Shown: positions 52,011-60,355 of the stretch, one piece after another | Position numbering within the stretch: the first letter of the stretch is position 1 | Layout: each line of letters begins with the position of its first letter | NCBI GenBank assembly: GCA_035628915.1 | Contig: DASPIW010000053.1 | Span: forward strand, 124,001-188,000 | Source: JARBUG01 sp035628915 | GTDB taxonomy: Bacteria > Bacillota > Sulfobacillia > Symbiobacteriales > Symbiobacteriaceae | Length of the DNA: 64,000 nucleotides | Reading direction: 5' to 3' | Notes under the pieces: model-generated | What the model was told of the DNA's origin: nothing | The model's database searches: none | Seen by the model: the letters and a program-made list of their open reading frames with translations, nothing else | Made by a program: the position numbers and the translations under genes

Positions 52011-52655
52011 ATGCGTTCTGCAGTGGAGCAGGCCATTCGGCATGACCGCCTGGTCGCCATTTTGCGCGGCGTCCCTGCCGCCGTGGTCGGTCAGATGGGC
52101 GAAGCCCTGGTGGCGGGCGGCATTCGGATGATGGAAGTCGCACTTTCGGAACCAGGGGCCCTGGAGGCTCTATCCCGGCTTCGGGTGGCGATGGGCGACC
52201 GGGCGCTGGTGGGCGCCGGAACGGTTGTCACTGCGCAATTGGGCGACGAAGCGCTCGCTGCCGGTGCCCAGTTTTTCGTAACCCCACACGTAACACCAGA
52301 CGTATGCGACCTGGCGCTCAAACGGAACGTGGCGATTACTTGCGGGGCGATGACTCCTTCGGAGATCGCCTGGGCGCGGTCGCTGGGGAGCACGATCGTA
52401 AAGCTGTTTCCGGCATCGCCTCTGGGTCCGGAATACCTCAAAGCCCTCAAAGGGCCCTATCCGGACCTGGAGGCCCTCGTCGTGGGCGGCATCGGTACGG
52501 CGAATCTGGCGCAATATTTGAAGGCGGGCGCCGTGGGAGCCGGCATCGGCGGTGCCCTGACCAGCCTGGACTGGACCCGCCCCGATTTCGCCCGGGTCAC
52601 TGCGCAAGCTCAGGAACTGACTGCCATAGTCGCCCGGCACGGCAGTGACCGGTGA
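52011..52655 (+). CDS. eda: KDPG/KHG aldolase
   Basis: A 214-residue class I aldolase that splits 2-keto-3-deoxy-6-phosphogluconate into pyruvate and glyceraldehyde 3-phosphate. It has GAGTVVTAQ, the strand MMEVALSEPG with the catalytic Glu, and the Schiff-base Lys131 in STIVKLFPAS. Near the end, VVGGIGTANLAQYLKAGAVGAGIGGAL is typical. It starts the operon; ATG 52011 has GGGAGGAGG upstream. Together with the KDG kinase at the operon end it completes conversion of 2-keto-3-deoxygluconate. Confidence 0.93.
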   Translation: MRSAVEQAIRHDRLVAILRGVPAAVVGQMGEALVAGGIRMMEVALSEPGALEALSRLRVAMGDRALVGAGTVVTAQLGDEALAAGAQFFVTPHVTPDVCDLALKRNVAITCGAMTPSEIAWARSLGSTIVKLFPASPLGPEYLKALKGPYPDLEALVVGGIGTANLAQYLKAGAVGAGIGGALTSLDWTRPDFARVTAQAQELTAIVARHGSDR

Positions 52656-52686
52656 GTCGGAAAACGCCTAAAAAGGAGAGCAGCCC

Positions 52687-53478
52687 ATGAAAAAAGAGTC
52701 GATTCCCCTCGTGGCCACGCTGGTAAACGGCCTGCGCATCCTGGAAACACTGGCCCACGCCGGGTCAGAGGGACTGGGCGTCACGGAGGTCGCCACGCGC
52801 CTCCGTGAGCACAAGAGCACCGTGCTGCGCCTGCTCGTCACCCTCGAGAATGAGGGCTATGTCGGCCAGGATGCCCGCACCCTGAACTACTACCTGCGGA
52901 CCAAGCTGTTTCAACTGGGCAGCGCCGGCCTCGCCGGCATGGACCTTGTCAAGGTGGCCCGGCCGCATCTGGACCGGCTTGGCGCACTCACTGGCGAGGT
53001 CGTGCACCTGGGGGTGCTGGACGAGGGTGAAGTGGTCTACATCATCAAAGTGGACAGCCAGCACGTGATCAATATGTACTCCAGAATCGGGCGGCGCTCG
53101 CCCGCCCACTGCACGGGTTTGGGCAAGGCGCTGATTGCCTATCTGCCGGACGATCAGTTGGAGCAGTTGATTCGGCTGCGCGGCCTTAAGCAGTACACGC
53201 CGAACACCATTTCTGATCCGGCCGCGCTGCGCGCCCACCTGGCGGTCATTCGCGAGCGGGGCGTCGCTTTTGACCACGAGGAGCATGAGCCCGGGGTCCG
53301 CTGTGTCAGTGCACCGGTGCGCGACCACTCCGGAGCGGTCGTCGCGGCGGTAAGCGTCGCCGCCCCCACCCTGCGTCTCACGCCGGAGCAGGCGGAGGCG
53401 CTGGTAGACACCGTCCGTGCCACTGCCAACGTCATTTCCGATGAACTCGGGTACTGCCCGAAACCCATGGACTGCTAA
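52687..53478 (+). CDS. IclR-family regulator of the sugar-acid operon (KdgR-like)
   Basis: A 263-residue regulator with a winged helix at about 8-70 (LGVTEVATRLREHKSTVLRLLVTLENEGYV) and an IclR effector domain (SPAHCTGLGKALIAYL; DHEEHEPGVRCVSAPVRDHSGAVVAAVSVA). Its position as second gene in the operon suggests autoregulation through the operator at 51924-51961 and an inducer such as 2-keto-3-deoxygluconate. The ATG has AAGGAGAG upstream. Confidence 0.92.
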   Translation: MKKESIPLVATLVNGLRILETLAHAGSEGLGVTEVATRLREHKSTVLRLLVTLENEGYVGQDARTLNYYLRTKLFQLGSAGLAGMDLVKVARPHLDRLGALTGEVVHLGVLDEGEVVYIIKVDSQHVINMYSRIGRRSPAHCTGLGKALIAYLPDDQLEQLIRLRGLKQYTPNTISDPAALRAHLAVIRERGVAFDHEEHEPGVRCVSAPVRDHSGAVVAAVSVAAPTLRLTPEQAEALVDTVRATANVISDELGYCPKPMDC

Positions 53479-53517
53479 GGCCACGAATTCTTCACTGAGC
53501 ATGGGAGTGTGGTCGCT

Positions 53518-55032
53518 ATGGCGGAGGCTCTGGGGCTAGGTCTTCAAGCCATCCTGTCCTTCAACGTCCAGTTGATGGTGCTGGTGGGCGTGCTGGCAGG
53601 CGTTCTGGTTTCCAGCTTGCCCGGGCTCAGCGCCACCATGGCGGTGGCGTTGCTCCTGCCCTTCACCTTTGGGATGGACCCTGTCAGTGCCCTCCTCCTG
53701 CTGGCGGGCATCTACGTCGGGGCGATGTTTGGCGGCGCGATTCCCGCCATTCTGCTCTCCACGCCCGGAACGCCCGCCGCAGTAAGCACGACCTTTGACG
53801 GCTACCCGCTGGCCAAGAAGGGCTTCGCGGGCAAGGCAATCGCCGTGGCCTGCATCGCATCGGTCGCTGCCGGCCTGTTCGGGGTGGTCGTTCTCACCCT
53901 GGTATCACCGCCGCTGGCCGCCTTTGCCCTGAAGTTTAGCGCTCCGGAGTACTTCGCGGTCGCCGTCTTCGGGCTGGCGGTCATCTCCAGCCTTGCGGAG
54001 GGATCGGTGCTCAAAGCCTTCGCCTCCGGCGCAGTCGGCCTGCTGCTGGCGGTGGTGGGCATGGACCCGATGACCGGCGCCAGCCGGTTTACCTTCGGGC
54101 TGACGCCGCTGCTCGGGGGCATCTCGTTCCTGGCCGTCATGGTCGGCACCGCTGCGGTGGCAGAAGTGCTGCACCAAATCGACTCCAAAGACGAGGAGAC
54201 CGGCGCCACGGAGCGCTTCTCGATTGAGTCGATGCGGCTGACGAAGTCGGACCTGAAACAGATCGTGAAACCGACGATCATCGGCTCCCTGCTCGGTGTC
54301 GTCGTCGGGATTATGCCCGCCGCAGGCGCCAACATCGCCTCCTTCGTCTCCTGGGCCCAGGCCAAGCTCTGGTCGAAACATCCCGAGGAGTTCGGCAAGG
54401 GATCGATCGAGGGCCTGGCTGCGTCGGAGGCCGGCAACAACTCCGTGGTGGGCGGCGACCTCGTCCCGATGCTCACGCTGGGCGTGCCCGGCGACCCGGT
54501 GACCGCCATTATGATGGGCGCCCTGATTCTGCAGGGGCTCCGCCCCGGGCCCATGCTCTTCATGGACCATCCCGAAATCGTCTATGGTCTCTTCCTCGGT
54601 CTGATCATCTCCAACCTGTGGGTCCTGCCCATCGGGCTGTTCGGCGCCCGCTTCTTCGCCAAAATGACCGTGGTGCCCAAGCCCGTGTTGTGGCCGATCA
54701 TCCTCGTGCTCTGCATGGTGGGGGCCTATGCCTCCGAAGGGAATATGACGGCGGTCTACACGCTGGTGATCTTCGGCGTGATCGGTTACGTGATGAAGAA
54801 GGCGCAGTTCCCCACGGCGCCGCTGATTCTCGGCCTGCTGCTGGGTCCGATGGCCGAAGAGAACCTGCGCCGGGCGCTGCTCATGTTCGACATGAACCCG
54901 ATGATCTTCGTCACCCGCCCCATCTCCCTCTCGCTGCTGCTGATCGGACTGCTGACGTTGGTCTGGCCCTGGGTCCAGGAGTGGTATCAGCGCCGTGTCG
55001 CCGTAAGGTCCGGCGTACCGCTTTCGAAATAG
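53518..55032 (+). CDS. tctA: Tripartite tricarboxylate transporter large permease TctA
   Basis: A 504-residue membrane protein with about 12 helices. The signature stretches GVLVSSLPGLSATMAVALLLPFTFGMDP and GIMPAAGANIASFVSWAQAKLWSK, with GNNSVVGGDLVPMLTLGVPGDPVTA, are standard for TctA. It is the main translocation subunit and works with TctB and the binding protein TctC, both encoded downstream. The DapA-family gene is inserted between tctA and tctC, which is unusual. The start is set at ATG 53518; GTG 53509 is also possible. Confidence 0.95.
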   Translation: MAEALGLGLQAILSFNVQLMVLVGVLAGVLVSSLPGLSATMAVALLLPFTFGMDPVSALLLLAGIYVGAMFGGAIPAILLSTPGTPAAVSTTFDGYPLAKKGFAGKAIAVACIASVAAGLFGVVVLTLVSPPLAAFALKFSAPEYFAVAVFGLAVISSLAEGSVLKAFASGAVGLLLAVVGMDPMTGASRFTFGLTPLLGGISFLAVMVGTAAVAEVLHQIDSKDEETGATERFSIESMRLTKSDLKQIVKPTIIGSLLGVVVGIMPAAGANIASFVSWAQAKLWSKHPEEFGKGSIEGLAASEAGNNSVVGGDLVPMLTLGVPGDPVTAIMMGALILQGLRPGPMLFMDHPEIVYGLFLGLIISNLWVLPIGLFGARFFAKMTVVPKPVLWPIILVLCMVGAYASEGNMTAVYTLVIFGVIGYVMKKAQFPTAPLILGLLLGPMAEENLRRALLMFDMNPMIFVTRPISLSLLLIGLLTLVWPWVQEWYQRRVAVRSGVPLSK

Positions 55033-55044
55033 GAGGACTGAGCG

Positions 55045-55944
55045 ATGTTGCAGGGCTTTCACAACTTAATGGTCACACCTATGACCGAATCGGGCGAACT
55101 GGACGAGGCCAGCATTCGAAACCTCGTCGACTTCCAAATCGAAAACGGCGTCCATGGCATTCTGGCGCTGGGATCGACCGGCGAGTTCTTCACCCTGTCC
55201 GATGAGGAACGGGTCCGGGTGATGCGCATCGTGGCCGATCAGGCCGCCGGCCGCGTGCCGGTCAGCTTCGGCACGGCTGCCTCCGGCACCGACCAGGCTG
55301 TCGCCATGAGCCGCTATGCCGATGAGGTGGGCGCTGCCTCCATCATGGTGCCCCCGCCCTACTACACGCCGCTCTTCTTCAATACGGCCGACGGGCTCTT
55401 CACCCACTACGCAACCATCGCCGCCAAAGTCAGGACGCCCATTATGATCTACGATGGCGGCGGCGGCGTTGAGGTGCCCATGGACGTCCTGCGCCGTCTG
55501 GCTCAGGAATGTGAAAACGTCAAGTACTTAAAGGTAACCGTCCCCAACGTTCCCAAGGTGGAGCGAATCAACCAGGAGTTCGGGGACCGGCTCGTCCCCT
55601 TCTGCGGCAACGACGGCCTGACCATGCTCGAACTGGCGGCCGGCGCCCGGGGCATGACCATCGGCATTGGCAACGTACTGCCCCGGCAGACGGCGGATAT
55701 TTGGAACCTTTATACCAAGGGCGATGTCGCTGCTGCCCGGCGGATTTTCTACACTCAGGTGATTCCCGTTATGAGCGTCTCCCTGGCTTCCACGGCGGAG
55801 TTCATCCAGTGCTTCAAGCAGGCGCTGGTCTGGATGGGAGTGATCAAGTCGCCGGCGGTCCGTTCGCCCCTGCGCCCCCTGACCCGGGCACGAATGGAAG
55901 AACTGCGCGCGGCGCTGGAAATTGTCCACGTTCCCCTTGCGTGA
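55045..55944 (+). CDS. DapA-family (dihydrodipicolinate synthase-like) aldolase or dehydratase
   Basis: A 299-residue class I aldolase. The substrate loop is GSTGEFFTLSDEER. Catalytic Tyr136 lies in IMIYDGGGGV, with YY at 106-107. The Schiff-base lysine is expected at 163, in KYLKVTVPN, where the usual GIKD motif is changed. DapA itself is unlikely in a sugar-acid operon; 2-keto-3-deoxygluconate aldolase or 5-keto-4-deoxyglucarate dehydratase activity fits better. The ATG has AGGAGG upstream. It sits between tctA and tctC. Confidence 0.85.
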   Translation: MLQGFHNLMVTPMTESGELDEASIRNLVDFQIENGVHGILALGSTGEFFTLSDEERVRVMRIVADQAAGRVPVSFGTAASGTDQAVAMSRYADEVGAASIMVPPPYYTPLFFNTADGLFTHYATIAAKVRTPIMIYDGGGGVEVPMDVLRRLAQECENVKYLKVTVPNVPKVERINQEFGDRLVPFCGNDGLTMLELAAGARGMTIGIGNVLPRQTADIWNLYTKGDVAAARRIFYTQVIPVMSVSLASTAEFIQCFKQALVWMGVIKSPAVRSPLRPLTRARMEELRAALEIVHVPLA

Positions 55945-55975
55945 CCCAAAACGATCCCCGTAGGAGGTAACACAC

Positions 55976-57010
55976 ATGTCTCGCAAGGTTCTGGCATTGT
56001 TCGCACTGCTCTCCTTCTCCCTGTTCGCTTTGCTGGGATGCGCCAAACAGGAACCGACCAAGCCCGCTGAACCGGCCAAGGCACAGGAACAAGCCAAGCC
56101 CCAGGAACCGGCCAAGCCTGCGTTCCCGACCAAGGCCCTGACGATTCTGGTACCCCACGCCGCCGGCGGCGGCACCGACGCCGTGGCCCGGGCCCTGGCC
56201 AAGTCTGCTGAGCCGATCTTCAGCCAGCCCATCACCGTCGTCAACAAGGCCGGCGCCAGCGGCGCTACCGGCATGACGGAAGGTCTGAACGCCGCCGCTG
56301 ACGGCTACACCGTCACCATGGCCACCGTTGAGATCACCCTCCACCCCACCATGGGCAATGTCCCCTGGAAGGCCTCGGACTTCAAGTCGGTCCTGCGGGT
56401 CAACTTTGACGCCGCAGCCATCACCGTGCCGGCCAACAGCCCCTACAAGACCTTTGAGGACTTCGTAAAGGCGGCCAAGGAGAAGCCCGGCGCCCTGAAG
56501 GTAGGCGCCAGCGCCCCCGGCACCATCTGGCACCTGGCTGCCCTGGGCCTGCAGGAGAAGACCGGCGCCAAGTTCAACGTGATTCCGTTCCCGGGCGGCG
56601 CTGCCCCTGCAATCACGGACCTCCTCGGCGGACACCTGGACGCCGTCACCGTCAGCGCTGCGGAAGTGGGCCAGCACGTGAAGGCCGGCAAGGCACGCAT
56701 CCTGGCTGTCATGGCCCCGGAGCGGCTGAAGGGCTTCCCGGACATCGCCACCACCAAGGAACTGGGCACTCCGCTCGACATCAGCACCTGGCGGGCGTTT
56801 GTGGTGCCGGGCAAGACGCCGGACGACGTGGTCAAGGCGCTGCATGACGGCTTCAAGAAGGCGATGGAAGATCCGAAGTTCGTGGAGTTTATGACCAACG
56901 GTGGTTTTGGCATGGGCTACATGTCCACGGCCGATTTCCAGAAGTTCATGGACGACCAGGCGAAGTTGTTCCAGCCGCTCCTCGAGCAGGCTGGGCTGGC
57001 GAAGAAGTGA
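55976..57010 (+). CDS. tctC: Tripartite tricarboxylate transporter binding lipoprotein TctC
   Basis: A 344-residue lipoprotein. The lipobox LFALLGC places the lipid on Cys22, and a Lys/Pro/Ala/Gln linker (23-45) follows. The BugD/TctC fold begins with FPTKALTILVPHAAGGGTDAVARALA and has VVNKAGASGATGM and GTIWHLAALGL. It binds a carboxylated sugar or dicarboxylate outside the membrane. The ATG has AGGAGGT at good spacing. It probably feeds TctA/TctB. Confidence 0.93.
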   Translation: MSRKVLALFALLSFSLFALLGCAKQEPTKPAEPAKAQEQAKPQEPAKPAFPTKALTILVPHAAGGGTDAVARALAKSAEPIFSQPITVVNKAGASGATGMTEGLNAAADGYTVTMATVEITLHPTMGNVPWKASDFKSVLRVNFDAAAITVPANSPYKTFEDFVKAAKEKPGALKVGASAPGTIWHLAALGLQEKTGAKFNVIPFPGGAAPAITDLLGGHLDAVTVSAAEVGQHVKAGKARILAVMAPERLKGFPDIATTKELGTPLDISTWRAFVVPGKTPDDVVKALHDGFKKAMEDPKFVEFMTNGGFGMGYMSTADFQKFMDDQAKLFQPLLEQAGLAKK

Positions 57011-57014
57011 TAGT

Positions 57015-57446
57015 GTGCGCACGGTTAATCTGATCGCTGCGGTCCTGCTGATGGCCCTCGCCGGCGGCGTTGTTTACGTCGCCAGGAGCTTCCCCGCTTC
57101 TCAGGGAACCCTGGGGCCCGCCTTCTTCCCCAACCTGATGGCGGGGGTGCTGGCCGCTTTTTCCGCCGCCATGCTGATCCAGGCGCTCCTGGGCGGTGCC
57201 AGAGAACCCGCACCCACCAGGCCCGGACGTCCGCTGCTGCTGGTGCTTGTCTGCATGGGGCTCTACGTCTTCCTGCTGCCCGTGCTCGGGTTCCTGGTGA
57301 CTACACCGGCCTTTCTGGCGGCCACCGGTCTCGTTCTGGCGGACTCGATCCGTCGGTGGTGGAAAGCCGTGACCGTGACCGCCATCCTTACTACAGGCGC
57401 CCTCTACATCTTGTTCGTACACCTGCTGAACGTACCGCTGCCTTGA
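57015..57446 (+). CDS. tctB: Tripartite tricarboxylate transporter small subunit TctB
   Basis: A 143-residue membrane protein with four helices. The loop after helix 1, FPASQGTLGPAFFPNLMA, is the TctB signature. The GTG start at 57015 is only 4 nt past the tctC stop and has a weak site, so translation is probably coupled. It is the small membrane partner of TctA. Confidence 0.9.
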   Translation: MRTVNLIAAVLLMALAGGVVYVARSFPASQGTLGPAFFPNLMAGVLAAFSAAMLIQALLGGAREPAPTRPGRPLLLVLVCMGLYVFLLPVLGFLVTTPAFLAATGLVLADSIRRWWKAVTVTAILTTGALYILFVHLLNVPLP

Positions 57447-57515
57447 TCGAGAGCGGCCGGGGTGCTACATGGGCAGACCCCGGCCGCTTGACGCCCATGG
57501 AAATGAGGGAGCATC

Positions 57516-58469
57516 ATGCCCGAAGTGATCACCTTTGGGGAGCCGTTGATTCTCCTCGCCCCTGAACTGCCCGGTCCCCTTCGCCACGTGGACCGGTTCC
57601 GAAAGAGTGTGGTGGGCGCCGAATTGAACTTCGCCATTGGCGTGAGCCGCTTGGGACTGAGCAGCGGCTGGTTCGGCCGGGTTGGTCAGGACGAGTTCGG
57701 CGCCCAGGTTGTGGCCTGCTTGCGCTCCGAGGGCGTCGACACCAGCCGCGTCCGCTTCGACGCCGAGGCGCCTACGGCTGTCATGTTTAAGGAGCATCGG
57801 GGCGTCGGCGAACCGCGGGTTATCTATTACCGCAAGCACTCAGCGGCCTCCCGGACGGGACCTGAAGATCTGGACGAGTTGTACCTCAGGGGCGCCCGCC
57901 TGCTGCACGTGACGGGAATTACGCCGGCACTCAGCGACAGCTGCCTCAGAGCCGTGCACGAAGCGGTGGGCTTGGCACGCAGGGCAGGCGTCACGGTCAG
58001 CTTTGATCCAAACATTCGCCTGAAGCTAATGGGTCGCGACCGGGTTCAGGAACTTCTCCTGCCCTTGGTGGAAGCCGCCGACCTGCTGCTGCTCGGGCTT
58101 GACGAAGGGGAAGTGCTGTTCGGGGTGAGCGGTCCCGATGAAGTGGTGGCGGCCGCCCGCGCCCGCGGCTCCCGGGTCGTGGCAGTGAAGTTGGGCGACG
58201 AAGGAGCAATCGCATCGGACGGCACCGTGACCGTCAGGCGGCGGGCTCTGGCTGTCCCCAAGGTCGTGGACACGGTCGGCGCCGGCGACGGGTTTGACGC
58301 CGGGTTCGTCGCCGGCTATCTGCGGGGCTCTCCGCTGGAGACCTGCCTTCATATGGGAACCGTAGTCGGCGGGTGCGCCGTCACGGTCATGGGCGACTAC
58401 GAAGGTTACCCCACCTGGCTGGAGGCCGAGCAGTTGATGGGCACCGCCCCGCCTCCGCCCCCCCGCTGA
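57516..58469 (+). CDS. kdgK: 2-keto-3-deoxygluconate kinase (PfkB family)
   Basis: A 317-residue ribokinase-fold sugar kinase. It opens with ITFGEPLILLAPELPGPL and has the substrate loop VVGAELNFAIGVSRLGL. The catalytic signature DTVGAGDGFDAGF lies at about 251-263 with the base Asp. In this operon it should phosphorylate 2-keto-3-deoxygluconate for the aldolase encoded first. The ATG has GAGGGAG upstream. It is the last gene of the operon. Confidence 0.9.
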   Translation: MPEVITFGEPLILLAPELPGPLRHVDRFRKSVVGAELNFAIGVSRLGLSSGWFGRVGQDEFGAQVVACLRSEGVDTSRVRFDAEAPTAVMFKEHRGVGEPRVIYYRKHSAASRTGPEDLDELYLRGARLLHVTGITPALSDSCLRAVHEAVGLARRAGVTVSFDPNIRLKLMGRDRVQELLLPLVEAADLLLLGLDEGEVLFGVSGPDEVVAAARARGSRVVAVKLGDEGAIASDGTVTVRRRALAVPKVVDTVGAGDGFDAGFVAGYLRGSPLETCLHMGTVVGGCAVTVMGDYEGYPTWLEAEQLMGTAPPPPPR

Positions 58470-58470
58470 G

Positions 58471-58530
58471 CATAACAATGGTAAACGGTCGGGCGCCCAC
58501 TCCGGGCCCCGACCGTTTGCCATTGTTATG
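58471..58530. terminator. Very long hairpin ending the sugar-acid operon
   Basis: A 23-bp stem with one G-T pair (58471-58493 with 58508-58530) lies just after kdgK and overlaps the stop of the small minus-strand gene. There is no T-tract. Its core AACGGTCGGG matches the terminator at 50629-50654. Confidence 0.75.
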
Positions 58531-58687
58531 CCTGCGCTTTCCGGAACCAGGCGGCCAGCAGCCCGGTCCCGGTGGGGAGAAGGACCCCCCACGCCAAGAA
58601 CCCCATGGCCGAGAGCGGACTGTCCACCACACACGCCACCGTGCTCCCGATGCCCAGAACGGCGTACAGGAGGAACGTCCAGCGCAC
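58526..58687 (-). CDS. Possible small two-helix membrane protein or gene remnant
   Basis: A 53-residue frame from GTG 58687 (MRWTFLLYAVLGIGSTVACV) with two hydrophobic segments, ending GLLAAWFRKAQA. The AAGG site is weak. The same frame stays open upstream into noncoding repeat DNA, so this may be the tail of a gene cut by the palindromic repeat at 58792. Family unknown. Confidence 0.35.
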   Translation of the reverse strand: MRWTFLLYAVLGIGSTVACVVDSPLSAMGFLAWGVLLPTGTGLLAAWFRKAQA

Positions 58688-58791
58688 CGTGCCTTCAATC
58701 CCTTTGCGTGACAGGGCAACCCCGTTGCAATATCTCCTATCGTTATGCCACAGTACGGGCCTTGAAGGTGCGAATGGGAACGGGGTTTTTT

Positions 58792-59062
58792 CCACGGAGG
58801 ACGCGGAAGGGGACACGGAAATCGCGGCAGTGGAAGTGGGAATGTGATATGGCCGTGGATTCCGCAGATGGCGCGGATTTAGAATCCAACGCGGATTCAT
58901 ACATTAGTAAAATGCGTCCCTGCGCCTTGTCTGATGGTTCTTTCAGGATCTGCCTTCTATAATTAAATATAATACAATTTATAATTCCATTTACCGCAAT
59001 CAGCGACATCGCCGTTTTATTGTCCCATTCCGTGTCCTCCGCGCCTTCCGTGCCCTCCGTGG
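58792..59062. repeat. 271-bp dispersed repeat with CCACGGAGG inverted ends
   Basis: About 35 bp at the left end (CCACGGAGGACGCGGAAGG and on) match the reverse complement of the right end (CCACGGAGGGCACGGAAGG and on). Inside are GCGGATT repeats and an A/T-rich centre (58960-58995). A 59-bp version with the same ends lies at 13695-13753. No coding frame fits. The rest of the gap 58688-59173 holds no gene. Confidence 0.75.
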
Positions 59063-59104
59063 CAAAATGTCTCCAGTACCCCACATTCGCAGCCTTCCAT
59101 TCCA

Positions 59105-59140
59105 TAAGAAACGCAGCGGTGTACGAGGTGTACACCGCTG
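59105..59140 (-). terminator. Terminator of the molybdenum hydroxylase operon
   Basis: CAGCGGTGTAC (59114-59124) pairs perfectly with 59130-59140 around GAGGT. On the minus strand GCGTTTCTTATGG follows. Confidence 0.8.
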
Positions 59141-59173
59141 CTCAAACAAATGGGGTTCAGGCGCCTCAGCGTG

Positions 59174-60007
59174 TCACGGATGACCGGCCACACTCTCCCC
59201 GGCCCTGCTGCGCAGGGCGAGCAGCGCCTCCAGAACTCCGCCGCCGATGGCGCGCGCCTTGTCGCTGATCGTGTAGCACTGGCTCACTTCACCGCGCGGA
59301 TCCACATCGCCGATCTTCAGCTTCTCCCACACGAACGTGCCGTCGCGCACCAGCCCACGGACCACGCCCGCGATGGTCGTACGCACGGCCTGGATGTTGC
59401 CGTCCGCCCCGTGAACCTCTCCGACGATGTCGCCCGGCGCGACCTTGTCGGTAATATCGACCCAGTTTCGGAAGAGGCCCGCGGACGGCGCCCGCAGCAC
59501 ACGCTGGGTCGAAGCGCCGCCGATTTCGCCGGGAATGCCGGTATCGGGCAGCGCGCTGCCCTGGTAGAGCACCCGGCCCAGGTCGTGGCCCCGCATGGTC
59601 TCCACCACGGCGTGGCAGTCCCGGCCCGCGGTAAAGCCGGGGCCCATCGCCACCACCACGGGCGCATCGGTGATGCGGGTGCCCGTGTTCCGCTTCGCCA
59701 TGATGGCGTCGACCACTGCGACCGGCGAGAGCTGCATGGCCAGCCGTGCGTCCGGGTCCACGGCGACTGTCACCCAGCCTTTGGCCAGGGCAGCACGCAC
59801 GGCGGGCACGGTGTCGGCGCGCACCGCCGTAATACCTTCCACCGTGTGGCAGCCGGTCACCACCGCCTCGGCAAAACTGACCGTCCGCCGCACGCAAAGC
59901 GGTGCCGGCAGTTCGGTCATGAGAATGCGAAAACCGGCCCGGTAGAGCCGCGCTGCCACGCCCGTGGCCAGGTCACCCGCGCCTTTAATCAAGACCAGAT
60001 CCGACAT
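59174..60007 (-). CDS. yqeB: YqeB/EF2563-type selenium-dependent molybdenum hydroxylase maturation protein
   Basis: A 277-residue cytoplasmic protein. It opens LVLIKGAGDLATGVAARLYRAGF, a Rossmann-like glycine motif, and contains VVVAMGPGFTAGRDCHAVVETMRGH with PGEIGG, both typical of the EF2563 family. That family is found in genomes with selenium-dependent molybdenum hydroxylases, in which a labile selenium ligand is added to the molybdenum cofactor. It is the last gene of the operon with XdhC-type proteins and the hydroxylase. ATG 60007 has GGGGGGA upstream. The exact chemical role of YqeB is not settled. Confidence 0.88.
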   Translation of the reverse strand: MSDLVLIKGAGDLATGVAARLYRAGFRILMTELPAPLCVRRTVSFAEAVVTGCHTVEGITAVRADTVPAVRAALAKGWVTVAVDPDARLAMQLSPVAVVDAIMAKRNTGTRITDAPVVVAMGPGFTAGRDCHAVVETMRGHDLGRVLYQGSALPDTGIPGEIGGASTQRVLRAPSAGLFRNWVDITDKVAPGDIVGEVHGADGNIQAVRTTIAGVVRGLVRDGTFVWEKLKIGDVDPRGEVSQCYTISDKARAIGGGVLEALLALRSRAGESVAGHP

Positions 60008-60022
60008 TCCGATTCCCCCCAT

Positions 60023-60355
60023 CTATACGCCGCCGCCCGGGGCGGAGACCGGCTCAATGAAGACCTCCATCTTCCCGCCGCAGACAGCGCTCTCCTCCAG
60101 CGCCGGGTCCTCCCAGAGATCGACCACGACGTAGGCCGGGCGCCCGCTCGCCAGCACTTCCAGGGCTTCCCGCCGCACTTCGGCCTCCCCGCACCCGCCG
60201 CCGATGGTGCCCTTTATGCGGCCGTCGGGCCAGATCAGCATCTTGGCGCCGGCCTTACGTGGGCAGTGCCCGCGCACGTTGACGACCGTGGCGAGGGCCA
60301 GCGGCCCCTCCTGCAGACAGATCTGCGGCAGTTCCAGCATCAGCTCACGATCCAA
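60023..60355 (-). CDS. XdhC/CoxI N-terminal domain protein
   Basis: A 110-residue protein made only of the XdhC_CoxI N-domain. It has ALATVVNVRGHCPRKAGAKM, GTIGGGCGEAEVRREAL and SAVCGGKMEVFIEP, the three conserved blocks. In full XdhC this part is followed by a Rossmann domain; here that domain is in the separate gene upstream. XdhC binds the molybdenum cofactor and helps put the sulfur or selenium ligand on it. The TTG at 60355 has GGAGG at 7 nt; GTG 60364 overlaps that site. The start overlaps the stop of the upstream XdhC gene. Confidence 0.85.
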   Translation of the reverse strand: MDRELMLELPQICLQEGPLALATVVNVRGHCPRKAGAKMLIWPDGRIKGTIGGGCGEAEVRREALEVLASGRPAYVVVDLWEDPALEESAVCGGKMEVFIEPVSAPGGGV

